Assembly (NCBI GenBank): GCA_910585575.1
Contig: CAJUFS010000025.1
Location: 233-32,363, forward strand
DNA from: an uncultured Adlercreutzia sp.
Lineage (GTDB): Bacteria > Actinomycetota > Coriobacteriia > Coriobacteriales > Eggerthellaceae
Direction of reading: 5' to 3'
Length of the DNA stretch: 32,131 nucleotides
In this document: positions 1-6,527 of the stretch, piece after piece
How the letters are laid out: every line of letters starts with the position of its first letter
Position numbering within the stretch: position 1 is the stretch's first letter
Translations under genes and position numbers: made by a program
Notes under the pieces: generated by a model
What the model saw: only the letters and a program-made list of their open reading frames with translations
Databases searched by the model: none
What the model was told of the DNA's origin: nothing

Positions 1-1
1 G

Positions 2-811
2 CGCATTCGTACCAAAGACTGCTTCGGTAATCAAGTGCAGCGTCCCGAAGACGAGCTCGACGAAATCGATTGGGATCACATCAATCCGGCAACGGGGCCC
101 ATCTATGTGGAGGGCGCGGTGCCTGGCGGTGCGCTGAAGGTGACCATCGAGAACATCGAATTCGATGATCAGACGGCCTCGTGCACGGGCGAGGGCGAAG
201 GCGTTTGCGGCGACCGCTTCGACGCTTGGAGCACCCATCTCTGTCAGATCGACGGAGACGAGCTGGTGTGGGATGAATCCTTGCGCATTCCTCTGCGCCC
301 TATGATCGGCGTTATCGGTGTGGCGCCGGCCGGTGAGCCCGTTAATTGCGGAACACCGGGATCCCATGGCGGAAACATGGACAACACGGCTATTACTACG
401 GGTGCGACGCTCTATTTCCCCGTGGCGGCGGAAGGCGCGCTTTTCGGGTGCGGCGACATGCACGCAGCCATGGGAGACGGCGAGATCAGCGTGTCCGGTG
501 CGGAGGTGGCCGGGTACGCCACGGTGACCCTTACGGCGCTTCCTGACCTTGCTCTGACCGATCCCCTTATTGAGAACGACACTCATCTGGGCGTGATTGC
601 CTCGGCTGAAAGCCTCGATGCTGCCGCCGATCGTGCGGTGCACGAGATGGTGGATCTGATCTGTGATCGCACGGGCAAAGATGCCGCTGAGGTGGTTATG
701 CTGCTGTCGCTGGTAGCCGATGTTCAGATATGCCAGATGGTGGATCCCGAGAAAACCGTGCGCTTTATGGTGCCCAAGTATGTGCTGGAGGCGCTGGGAT
801 TCTCGCTGTAA
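2..811 (+). CDS. Acetamidase/formamidase family protein (5' end cut off by window edge)
   Basis: Amide hydrolase family expected to release ammonia and a carboxylate from formamide or acetamide. The reading frame is open to the left edge, and the residues before the first GTG (35) read IRTKDCFGNQ, which fits the conserved early segment of this family, so the gene begins outside the window. Family-like stretches follow: P-x-TGPIYVEGA near the start, IGVIGVAP in the middle, then a CGTPGSHGGNMD segment and GCGDMHAAMGDGE with the conserved Gly, His and Asp residues. No signal peptide is visible in what remains. About 269 codons remain of a family usually near 300 residues. A terminator follows. 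Family assignment is firm; the actual substrate is not shown by sequence. Confidence 0.85.
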   Translation, partial: RIRTKDCFGNQVQRPEDELDEIDWDHINPATGPIYVEGAVPGGALKVTIENIEFDDQTASCTGEGEGVCGDRFDAWSTHLCQIDGDELVWDESLRIPLRPMIGVIGVAPAGEPVNCGTPGSHGGNMDNTAITTGATLYFPVAAEGALFGCGDMHAAMGDGEISVSGAEVAGYATVTLTALPDLALTDPLIENDTHLGVIASAESLDAAADRAVHEMVDLICDRTGKDAAEVVMLLSLVADVQICQMVDPEKTVRFMVPKYVLEALGFSL

Positions 812-871
812 GTGCGTTTCGCAGGTTGGAGTACAAGCTCTCGCGCTAAGTAAGGAGAGCGGAGGTCTTGC

Positions 872-914
872 AAAAGGGCGGTGGCTGAGAGCTGCTGCCC
901 TTTTATTCTCTTTT
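872..914 (+). terminator. Rho-independent terminator after the amidase gene
   Basis: AAAAGGGC (872-879) pairs with GCCCTTTT (897-904) around a weakly paired GU-rich middle, and the second arm runs into a T-rich tail to 914. It lies about 60 bases past the amidase stop and before the modA promoter, so it separates the two transcription units. Confidence 0.65.
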
Positions 915-927
915 GAGATAAATTGCC

Positions 928-961
928 TTGCGTGAATATATAAGGACCGCTATTATAATTC
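928..961 (+). promoter_or_regulatory. Probable modA promoter with AT-rich imperfect inverted repeat
   Basis: TTGCGT (928-933), a 17-base spacer, then TATTAT (951-956); an overlapping TATAAT lies at 954-959. The region is strikingly AT-rich for this genome. GAATATATA (934-942) and TATTATAATTC (951-961) form an imperfect inverted repeat over the core promoter. Molybdate transport operons are commonly repressed by ModE at AT-rich dyads overlapping the promoter, so this is a candidate operator, but the match is by type and not by a known consensus. Confidence 0.5.
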
Positions 962-1004
962 TTGTATTATTTCTGATATAGAATAACCATAAGGGAGGAT
1001 ACTG

Positions 1005-1934
1005 ATGCGCAAGGGAATGAAAGTGATCGCTGCAGCGGGTCTGTTGGCCTTGAGCTTGGCGTTCTTTGGCTGTGCCTCAACGGATGGAGCCAGCGATCAA
1101 GAGTCGGCAAAGTCAGAACCGACGTCTGAGACTCCAGCGACCGCTGCTGCCGATGCCGATGCCGATGCTTCTGGCGAAGAGGTAGAGCTGCAGATCTTTG
1201 CTGCTAACTCGCTTACGAAGGCCATGGCTGAGGCGCAGGAGCTGTACACCCAGCAGCATCCTAACGTCACGTTCGGCGATACTCAGTACGAGGCTTCGGG
1301 GACGCTCAACGAGATGCTCGGTGCTGGTCAGTACGCCGACATTCTGATCACCGCCTCCAAGGGCACTATGGATGATGCCGTCGAGGCCGGCTATGTGAAG
1401 TCTGACACGAACCGCACCATGTTTACCAACCAGTTGGTAGTGGTAACTAAGGAAGGCGGCGATCTGGCTAACACCGATGTCACGCTCGAAGATATCGCTG
1501 CTGGCAAGTACACGCTTTCGGTGGGCGATGAGAACGTGCCGGCGGGCAACTATGCTGCTCAGTCCCTTTCGACGGTAGGCGCTTACACTGAGCCTGATGG
1601 CGCTACGGGCGCTGATGCTACGGGCAAGGGGGGCACCTGGTCCTCCACGCTGGAGCCGAAGATCACCTTCGGCGCCAAGGTGGGCGATGTATGCAAGTAC
1701 GCTGAGACCGGCGAGGTGGACATTGCCATGGTCTATACCTCCGATGTGTACCGCATGGGCGGCGTGTCCATCTGCTCCATTGTGCCCGACGACACCCACA
1801 AGGCCATTACCTATCCTGGCGCGGTATGCACGGACAGCAAGAACGCCGAAGCTGCTGCCGACTTCCTGGAGTGGTGCATGACCGACGAGGATTGCGCTAA
1901 AATTTGGCAGGAGTGGGGCTTCGAGATGGCCTAG
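1005..1934 (+). CDS. modA: Molybdate ABC transporter substrate-binding lipoprotein ModA
   Basis: Captures molybdate (possibly tungstate) outside the membrane and delivers it to ModB. Residues 1-22 form a lipoprotein signal peptide with a Cys at 23 after AFFG, a slightly off-consensus lipobox. Residues 24-58 are an Asp/Ala/Ser-rich linker. The binding domain then shows the family pattern: AANSL near 65, YEASGTLNEML near 95, ADILITAS, and VPAGNYAAQSL, the equivalent of the conserved VPAG segment. 309 residues, a little longer than usual because of the linker. AGGGAGG lies just upstream of the ATG. First gene of modABC; an intercistronic hairpin follows. Specificity for molybdate over sulfate is supported by the following moaA-moaC genes. 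Confidence 0.93.
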   Translation: MRKGMKVIAAAGLLALSLAFFGCASTDGASDQESAKSEPTSETPATAAADADADASGEEVELQIFAANSLTKAMAEAQELYTQQHPNVTFGDTQYEASGTLNEMLGAGQYADILITASKGTMDDAVEAGYVKSDTNRTMFTNQLVVVTKEGGDLANTDVTLEDIAAGKYTLSVGDENVPAGNYAAQSLSTVGAYTEPDGATGADATGKGGTWSSTLEPKITFGAKVGDVCKYAETGEVDIAMVYTSDVYRMGGVSICSIVPDDTHKAITYPGAVCTDSKNAEAAADFLEWCMTDEDCAKIWQEWGFEMA

Positions 1935-1968
1935 GCCATTCCGAGAGATTCTCAAGAGGGAATGAGAT

Positions 1969-1995
1969 GACGGGCGAAGCATGGCTTCGCCCGTC
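1969..1995 (+). terminator. Intercistronic hairpin between modA and modB
   Basis: GACGGGCGAAGC (1969-1980) pairs perfectly over 12 bases with GCTTCGCCCGTC (1984-1995) around an ATG triloop. Only a weak T-rich tail (TTGTCT) follows. Such hairpins between a binding-protein gene and its permease gene are known to cause partial termination or protect the upstream mRNA, giving more binding protein than permease. Partial terminator or mRNA stabiliser is inferred. Confidence 0.6.
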
Positions 1996-2017
1996 TTGTC
2001 TATGAAGGATGCGGGAC

Positions 2018-3580
2018 ATGGAGACAAAGGGCCTCAAACAGAAAGGCGCCTGGCGGTTCACGTTAGGAGTTCGTGCAATAGGCGCGGCTCTTTTTATGGC
2101 AGCCATCGTGCTGCTCGCCGGCTATGGCGTCGCCGAGCGCGCTTTTGCCGCTCCTGCCGAATCTCAGCCGGTTTCGGCGGAGGAGCTCGATGTGGCAGCC
2201 CTTGCTGAGAGCGGTGAGGTCGATGTGTCGGCTGATGGCGACGCGGCTCGGTTGAGTACGGTTCCGTGGGCTGTAGAGGGATTCTCGCGCTCCCAGACGG
2301 GCTCCAATCGAGCTATCGACGACGTGTACTATGGCTATACCTATCGCATCGACAGCCCCGATATGGCTATGGTGGTGAATACCGCGGACTATGCCGTTGT
2401 CTACGCCCCTGAGGGTCTATGCTCATCCCTTGGTGTTGACCTGGAGGCCAGGGAGGATCGCCAGCAGCTGCTGAGCATGATCCTGCCCCTCGACAAGGGT
2501 CTTTCCAAGGGAAGTACTACGCTGGAGCGGCAGCAAACCTGGTATTTCACCCAGCAGCCAAGCTTGACCATCGGCGACGTCTTCTATGAGTTCGGCCGTG
2601 AGCTTAAGGAAGGCTACTTCTACGTGGTTATCGCAGGGGCAACCGAGGACATCGACGTAAAGGAAACCGTTCAGCCGGCGCAGATGGACAGCTTCTTGCT
2701 GGTTGATGCGGAAAGCGCCGTCATAGCCGAGGCCGGTACGCCCCTGGAGCAGCTGGGTGAATTCCTGGCGACGATGGACTACTCGCCTTTGTGGGTCACG
2801 CTGAAAACCTGTGGCGTGGCCATCGTCTTCGTCTTCTTCCTTGGATTGGCGGCAGCTTACTTCACCATGCGCATATCGAAGCGCGCTCAGGACATTTTCG
2901 ATACGGTGTTTACTATTCCCATGGTATTGCCTCCTACGGTGTGCGGCTTTCTGCTGCTGATGCTGCTGGGGCGCAACACCGCCTTTGGGCAGTTCTTCCA
3001 GGAGATTGGTTTTCCCCTGGTGTTCAGCTGGCAGGCGACGGTCATTGCCGCGGTGGTGGTGGCCTTTCCCCTTATGTACCGCAGTGCGCGCGGCGCCTTC
3101 GAGAGCCTTGATCCCAACATGCTTGATGCGGCCCGCACGCTGGGATGGTCCAATGCGCGCATATTCCGCAAACTGATGCTGCCCCTGGCCTGGTCGTCCA
3201 TTGCCTCGGGCACGGTGCTGGCCTTTGCCCGCGCCCTAGGCGAGTTCGGTTGCACGCTCTTTCTTGCGGGCAACCAGTTGGGCAGCACGCGCACCATCCC
3301 CATTGCCATTTACTTCGAATGGATGAACGGCAATCAGGCGGCCACGTGGTTCTGGACCATTGTGCTGATCATCTTCAGCTTCCTGGTTATTCTGTTCATC
3401 AACGTATGGAGTCGTCATACAACGCGGTACCGCGAGAAGGCTCCGCGATCCGACGGTCGCTCGCCGAAGCCGCGGCGCCATGGTCGTCATGGCGGGGGCA
3501 GGCAAGAAGGCAGCTCCGATGGTCTTGAGAAGGCGGAACTGGCGGCTATGGGCGCCAGCGCCGAAGGAGGTGCCCGATGA
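2018..3580 (+). CDS. modB: Molybdate ABC transporter permease ModB with an extra N-terminal exported domain
   Basis: Membrane channel subunit of the molybdate importer. I place the start at ATG 2018 because AAGGA (2005-2009) sits 8 bases before it; an in-frame ATG at 2009 is the alternative. Residues about 17-38 are a first membrane helix, 45-245 a soluble segment predicted outside the membrane with no family I recognise, and the ModB permease core runs from about 255 to 465. The coupling loop toward the ATPase is visible as DAARTLGWSNARIF near 370. A basic, Gly-rich cytoplasmic tail ends the protein. At 520 residues it is about twice the usual ModB length of 220-270. Its stop overlaps modC by 4 bases (ATGA). 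The permease call is firm; the N-terminal domain is unexplained. Confidence 0.9.
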   Translation: METKGLKQKGAWRFTLGVRAIGAALFMAAIVLLAGYGVAERAFAAPAESQPVSAEELDVAALAESGEVDVSADGDAARLSTVPWAVEGFSRSQTGSNRAIDDVYYGYTYRIDSPDMAMVVNTADYAVVYAPEGLCSSLGVDLEAREDRQQLLSMILPLDKGLSKGSTTLERQQTWYFTQQPSLTIGDVFYEFGRELKEGYFYVVIAGATEDIDVKETVQPAQMDSFLLVDAESAVIAEAGTPLEQLGEFLATMDYSPLWVTLKTCGVAIVFVFFLGLAAAYFTMRISKRAQDIFDTVFTIPMVLPPTVCGFLLLMLLGRNTAFGQFFQEIGFPLVFSWQATVIAAVVVAFPLMYRSARGAFESLDPNMLDAARTLGWSNARIFRKLMLPLAWSSIASGTVLAFARALGEFGCTLFLAGNQLGSTRTIPIAIYFEWMNGNQAATWFWTIVLIIFSFLVILFINVWSRHTTRYREKAPRSDGRSPKPRRHGRHGGGRQEGSSDGLEKAELAAMGASAEGGAR

Positions 3581-4683
3581 GCCTGCAAGTGGATATTCGG
3601 AAGAGCTTCGGCGACTATACCCTGGACGTGGCCTTTGAGGCCGGCGATGAGACCCTGGGCTTTCTGGGGGCATCGGGCTGTGGCAAGAGCCTTACTCTGC
3701 GCTGCATTGCCGGCATTGAAACACCCGACGAGGGTCGCATTGTCGTGAATGGCAAGGTCTTCTTCGACTCGGAAGAGCGCATCAACCTGACGCCGCAACA
3801 GCGCAAGACGGCACTGCTCTTCCAGAATTACATGCTCTTCCCCAACTTGACGGTGGCCGATAACGTGGCGGCGGGAATTGGCCGCGAAGCGTCAAAGGAG
3901 GAGCGGGCGGCCATTGTGGCACGCGAGCTGGACCGATTCGGTCTGCGCGGGTTCGGCCAGCGTTATCCGGCTCAGTTGTCGGGTGGCCAGCAGCAGCGGG
4001 TGGCCCTGGCGCGCATGCTGGCGGCGAGTCCGGGTATTCTCATGCTCGACGAGCCGTTCAGTGCGCTGGATGCCCACTTGAAGGGTGTGCTCGAGCAGAA
4101 CTTGGTGAGCCTCTTCGAGGCCTATAAGGGCACCATTCTCTACGTGAGTCACGATATTGACGAGTCCCTGCGCTTCTGCGACCGCATTGCCGTGGTGGAC
4201 GCGGGGCGTATTGTGGAAGAGGGCACGGGCGACGAACTGGTGAACCATCCCCAGTCGGTGGCGGGGCTCAAGCTTTCGGGTTGCAAGAATGCCACGCCCG
4301 CGCGGAGGGTGGACGAGCGCTGCGTCGAGCTGCCGCAGTGGGGCATTCGCGTGCAGACCGAAACGCTGGTGCCGGCGGATGTGAAGTGCCTGGGCGTGCG
4401 CGCCTTCTATCTGGAGCGCGCCGACGGACCGGGCGAGAACTGCTACCGTATGAGAGTAGATCGCGTGAGCGATTCCCGCTTCGAGCGCACGGCGCTCCTG
4501 GGTTTCGTGGACCGCCCCTATGCTGAAAAACAGGCGGTTGATTTCGACGATAACGAAATGAGTTACTTGCACCAGCATGCCTTCTGGCGCATTTCGAAGC
4601 ACACGGACAAGGTTTTGCCTCGCGAGGGCGACGAACTGTGGATTCGTATCCCCCCTGACAAGGTGTACTTAGTGACCCATTGA
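3577..4683 (+). CDS. modC: Molybdate ABC transporter ATP-binding protein ModC
   Basis: ATPase that powers molybdate import with ModB. Walker A is GASGCGKS at residues 31-38, the Q-loop is LLFQNYMLFP, the ABC signature LSGGQQQR starts at 134, and Walker B is ILMLDEP near 153, followed by the D-loop SALD and switch His in YVSHD. The last 120 or so residues form a regulatory C-terminal region in the position of the oxyanion-binding TOBE domain, although its sequence is diverged. The start ATG overlaps the modB stop (ATGA), implying translational coupling; AAGGAGG lies just upstream within modB. Length 368 is normal for ModC. About 110 bases then separate it from the moaA promoter. Confidence 0.92.
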   Translation: MSLQVDIRKSFGDYTLDVAFEAGDETLGFLGASGCGKSLTLRCIAGIETPDEGRIVVNGKVFFDSEERINLTPQQRKTALLFQNYMLFPNLTVADNVAAGIGREASKEERAAIVARELDRFGLRGFGQRYPAQLSGGQQQRVALARMLAASPGILMLDEPFSALDAHLKGVLEQNLVSLFEAYKGTILYVSHDIDESLRFCDRIAVVDAGRIVEEGTGDELVNHPQSVAGLKLSGCKNATPARRVDERCVELPQWGIRVQTETLVPADVKCLGVRAFYLERADGPGENCYRMRVDRVSDSRFERTALLGFVDRPYAEKQAVDFDDNEMSYLHQHAFWRISKHTDKVLPREGDELWIRIPPDKVYLVTH

Positions 4684-4796
4684 GTGTCCGGCAGGAAGGG
4701 CGGGGCGCAGGCGGAGTGAGGGCCTCGAACTGTCGCGGGTCCCGAAACCAGAAGGACGGATGCGCAGCAAAGGGGATGGGAAAGTCCCACAGCTTA

Positions 4797-4824
4797 TTGA
4801 GGGTTATATGCCGTCGTGTATAAT
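4797..4824 (+). promoter_or_regulatory. moaA promoter
   Basis: TTGAGG (4797-4802), a 16-base spacer and a perfect TATAAT (4819-4824). It is among the best sigma-70-type promoter matches in the window. Transcription would start near 4831, giving a 5' leader of about 64 bases ahead of moaA. Confidence 0.75.
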
Positions 4825-4830
4825 ACCTCC

Positions 4831-4894
4831 CAAGCAATGAGGCTCCCCAGGGGAGCATGAGAGGCCGGCCCTGGGGCCATGCCGAGGGGGAGCT
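4831..4894 (+). promoter_or_regulatory. Structured moaA 5' leader with possible ribosome-binding-site switch
   Basis: GCTCCCC (4842-4848) can pair with GGGGAGC at 4850-4856, forming a compact local hairpin. It can equally pair with the identical GGGGAGC at 4887-4893, which is part of the moaA ribosome binding site. The two pairings exclude each other. A small GGCC-CTGG-GGCC hairpin (4867-4878) sits between. In many bacteria moaA is controlled by a molybdenum-cofactor riboswitch; this leader is much shorter than that known RNA and I cannot match it to it. Regulatory function is inferred from structure alone. Confidence 0.4.
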
Positions 4895-4898
4895 ATGA
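4857..4898 (+). CDS. Possible 13-codon leader peptide overlapping the moaA start
   Basis: ATG at 4857 opens a mini-ORF reading MRGRPWGHAEGEL, ending with TGA at 4896-4898 that overlaps the moaA ATG (4895) in an ATGA junction. AGGGG lies 3-4 bases upstream, which is close for a ribosome binding site. A still shorter ORF (4837-4860, MRLPRGA) ends in another ATGA overlap with this one. Such stop-start chains are how coupled genes look, but peptides this short can arise by chance. Confidence 0.25.
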   Translation: MRGRPWGHAEGEL

Positions 4899-5896
4899 AA
4901 GACTCGCATGGGCGGGTAATCGATTACCTGCGTATTTCTCTGACGGATCGGTGCAACTTCCGATGCGTGTACTGCATGCCCGAAGAGGGCGTCTGCGCTA
5001 TGAGCCACGAGGAGATTCTGCGTCTCGAGGAAATCGAGCGCTTGGTCAAGGTGGCCGCGGGCTTGGGTATTCGAAGCGTGCGCCTGACCGGTGGCGAGCC
5101 TCTGGTGCGCAAGGGCGTGGTCGATCTGGTTGATGCCATCACGAAGATCGATGGCATCGAAAACGTGTCCATGACCACCAACGGGGTGCTTCTGCCCCGC
5201 ATGATCGACGACTTAAAGGCGGCGGGGCTCTCTCGCGTGAATATCTCGTTGGACACCCTCGACGCTGATCAATTCCGCGCTATCACACGCGTGGGCAACC
5301 TTGAGGATACGCTGGCTGGTATCGACGCCGCACTGGAGGCGGGACTCAATCCCGTCAAGGTAAACGCCGTGACCGTGCGCAGCCTGGACCAGGATTTCCT
5401 GGCTTTTGCGAAGATGTCCATCGGTCGCCCCCTGCACATGCGGTTTATCGAGTACATGCCCGTGGGCGATACCAGCGAAGAGGGGGGCACCGGCTGGGGC
5501 AAGCAGGACGTCATTCCCTCCGAAGAGTTGTTCGACACCATTAACAAACAGGCGCGCGAGGCCGGTTTGCCCGAGCTGCGGCCTGCGGGTACTTCGAAGC
5601 CGCTGGGCTGGGGCCCGGCCCGCTATTTCGAGTTCCCCGACGCCCAGGGCACCGTGGGCTTTATCAGCCCTTTGTCGCGCCACTTCTGCGCCGAATGCAA
5701 CCGCCTGCGCGTGACCGCCGATGGCAAAGTGCGCCCCTGTCTGTTCTCGGACACTGAGTACGACGTACGAAGCGCCTTGCGCGAGGGCAGCGACGCGGCC
5801 GTGCGCGATGTGCTTTTGGAGGCGCTGGGCGCCAAGCCTGACGAGCACCACGACAAAGTAGGCACCGAGAGAAATATGTCTCAGATCGGAGGATAG
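4895..5896 (+). CDS. moaA: GTP 3',8-cyclase MoaA (radical SAM)
   Basis: Radical-SAM enzyme that rearranges GTP in the first step of molybdenum cofactor synthesis; its product is handed to MoaC. The N-terminal cluster motif is C20-x3-C24-x2-C27 within DRCNFRCVYC. The second cluster is bound by C265-x2-C268-x13-C282. TGGEPLVRKG is the SAM-contacting GGEP motif. The protein ends in Gly-Gly (SQIGG), the C-terminal feature needed for MoaA activity. 333 residues is normal. GAGG (4884-4887) 7 bases before the ATG is the likely ribosome binding site. The stop TAG is directly followed by the moaC ATG, so the two genes form one operon. Confidence 0.96.
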   Translation: MKDSHGRVIDYLRISLTDRCNFRCVYCMPEEGVCAMSHEEILRLEEIERLVKVAAGLGIRSVRLTGGEPLVRKGVVDLVDAITKIDGIENVSMTTNGVLLPRMIDDLKAAGLSRVNISLDTLDADQFRAITRVGNLEDTLAGIDAALEAGLNPVKVNAVTVRSLDQDFLAFAKMSIGRPLHMRFIEYMPVGDTSEEGGTGWGKQDVIPSEELFDTINKQAREAGLPELRPAGTSKPLGWGPARYFEFPDAQGTVGFISPLSRHFCAECNRLRVTADGKVRPCLFSDTEYDVRSALREGSDAAVRDVLLEALGAKPDEHHDKVGTERNMSQIGG

Positions 5897-6400
5897 ATGA
5901 GCGAATCGCTGACCCATATCGATGAAAAGGGCGATGTGCGCATGGTGGACGTGTCGCAGAAGGCTGACACGGAGCGCGTGGCCGTGGCCGAGGGCTTCAT
6001 CTCTATGAAGCCGGAAACACTCGACCTTATTGCCAGCGGCACGGCGAAGAAGGGCGATGTGCTTGCCTGCGCCCGCGTGGCCGGCGTCATGGCCGCCAAG
6101 AAGACGAGCGACCTTATTCCCATGTGCCACCCGCTGAACATCACCAAGGCGAAGGTGGAGTGCACGCCGGTGTTCGAGGGCGAGCGTGAGGACGGCCGCG
6201 TGGGTATTCACGTGACCACTACGTGCGGCGTGACGGGCAAGACGGGCATCGAAATGGAGGCGCTGACGGCGGCCTCCGTGGCGTGTCTGACGGTGTACGA
6301 CATGTGTAAAGCGGTAGACCGCGGCATGGAGATAACCGATGTGCGCCTGCTGAAGAAAGACGGCGGCAAGACCGGGCTTTGGCTGCGGGAAGAGGCCTAG
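5897..6400 (+). CDS. moaC: Cyclic pyranopterin monophosphate synthase MoaC
   Basis: Converts the MoaA product to cyclic pyranopterin monophosphate, the second step of molybdenum cofactor synthesis, in the cytoplasm. Conserved family segments are visible: VDVSQKADT early, [19 protein letters not shown] with the catalytic-site Lys and His, then [26 protein letters not shown] near the end. 167 residues, normal length. The ATG immediately follows the moaA stop with no gap, and the ribosome binding site GGAGGA lies inside the last codons of moaA, so translation is probably coupled. A strong terminator follows. The remaining cofactor genes (moaD/E, moeA, mog) are not in this window. Confidence 0.96.
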   Translation: MSESLTHIDEKGDVRMVDVSQKADTERVAVAEGFISMKPETLDLIASGTAKKGDVLACARVAGVMAAKKTSDLIPMCHPLNITKAKVECTPVFEGEREDGRVGIHVTTTCGVTGKTGIEMEALTAASVACLTVYDMCKAVDRGMEITDVRLLKKDGGKTGLWLREEA

Positions 6401-6420
6401 TCGCTTTTCTTCGCACAGAA

Positions 6421-6457
6421 AAAGCCCCCGGCCAGGGAGGGATGGGCCGGGGGCTTT
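6421..6457. terminator. Bidirectional terminator between moaC and the FAD reductase gene
   Basis: AAAGCCCCCGGCC (6421-6433) pairs perfectly with GGCCGGGGGCTTT (6445-6457) over 13 bases. The stem is A-rich on the left and T-rich on the right, so it can act on both strands, as fits its place between convergent genes. Confidence 0.85.
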
Positions 6458-6527
6458 ATAGTTGTCTGCGGGGGAGGGGAGAGGCCCCGCAGCGGAAGTG
6501 GCTTGAGAGCCGATGGGGCCGTGGAGG

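Noticed and set aside
872-930. CTGAGA-containing GC hairpin resembling a TPP riboswitch core
   Set aside because: The second conserved half of that RNA is missing, the hairpin is followed by a T-rich tail, and no thiamine gene follows. It is a terminator.
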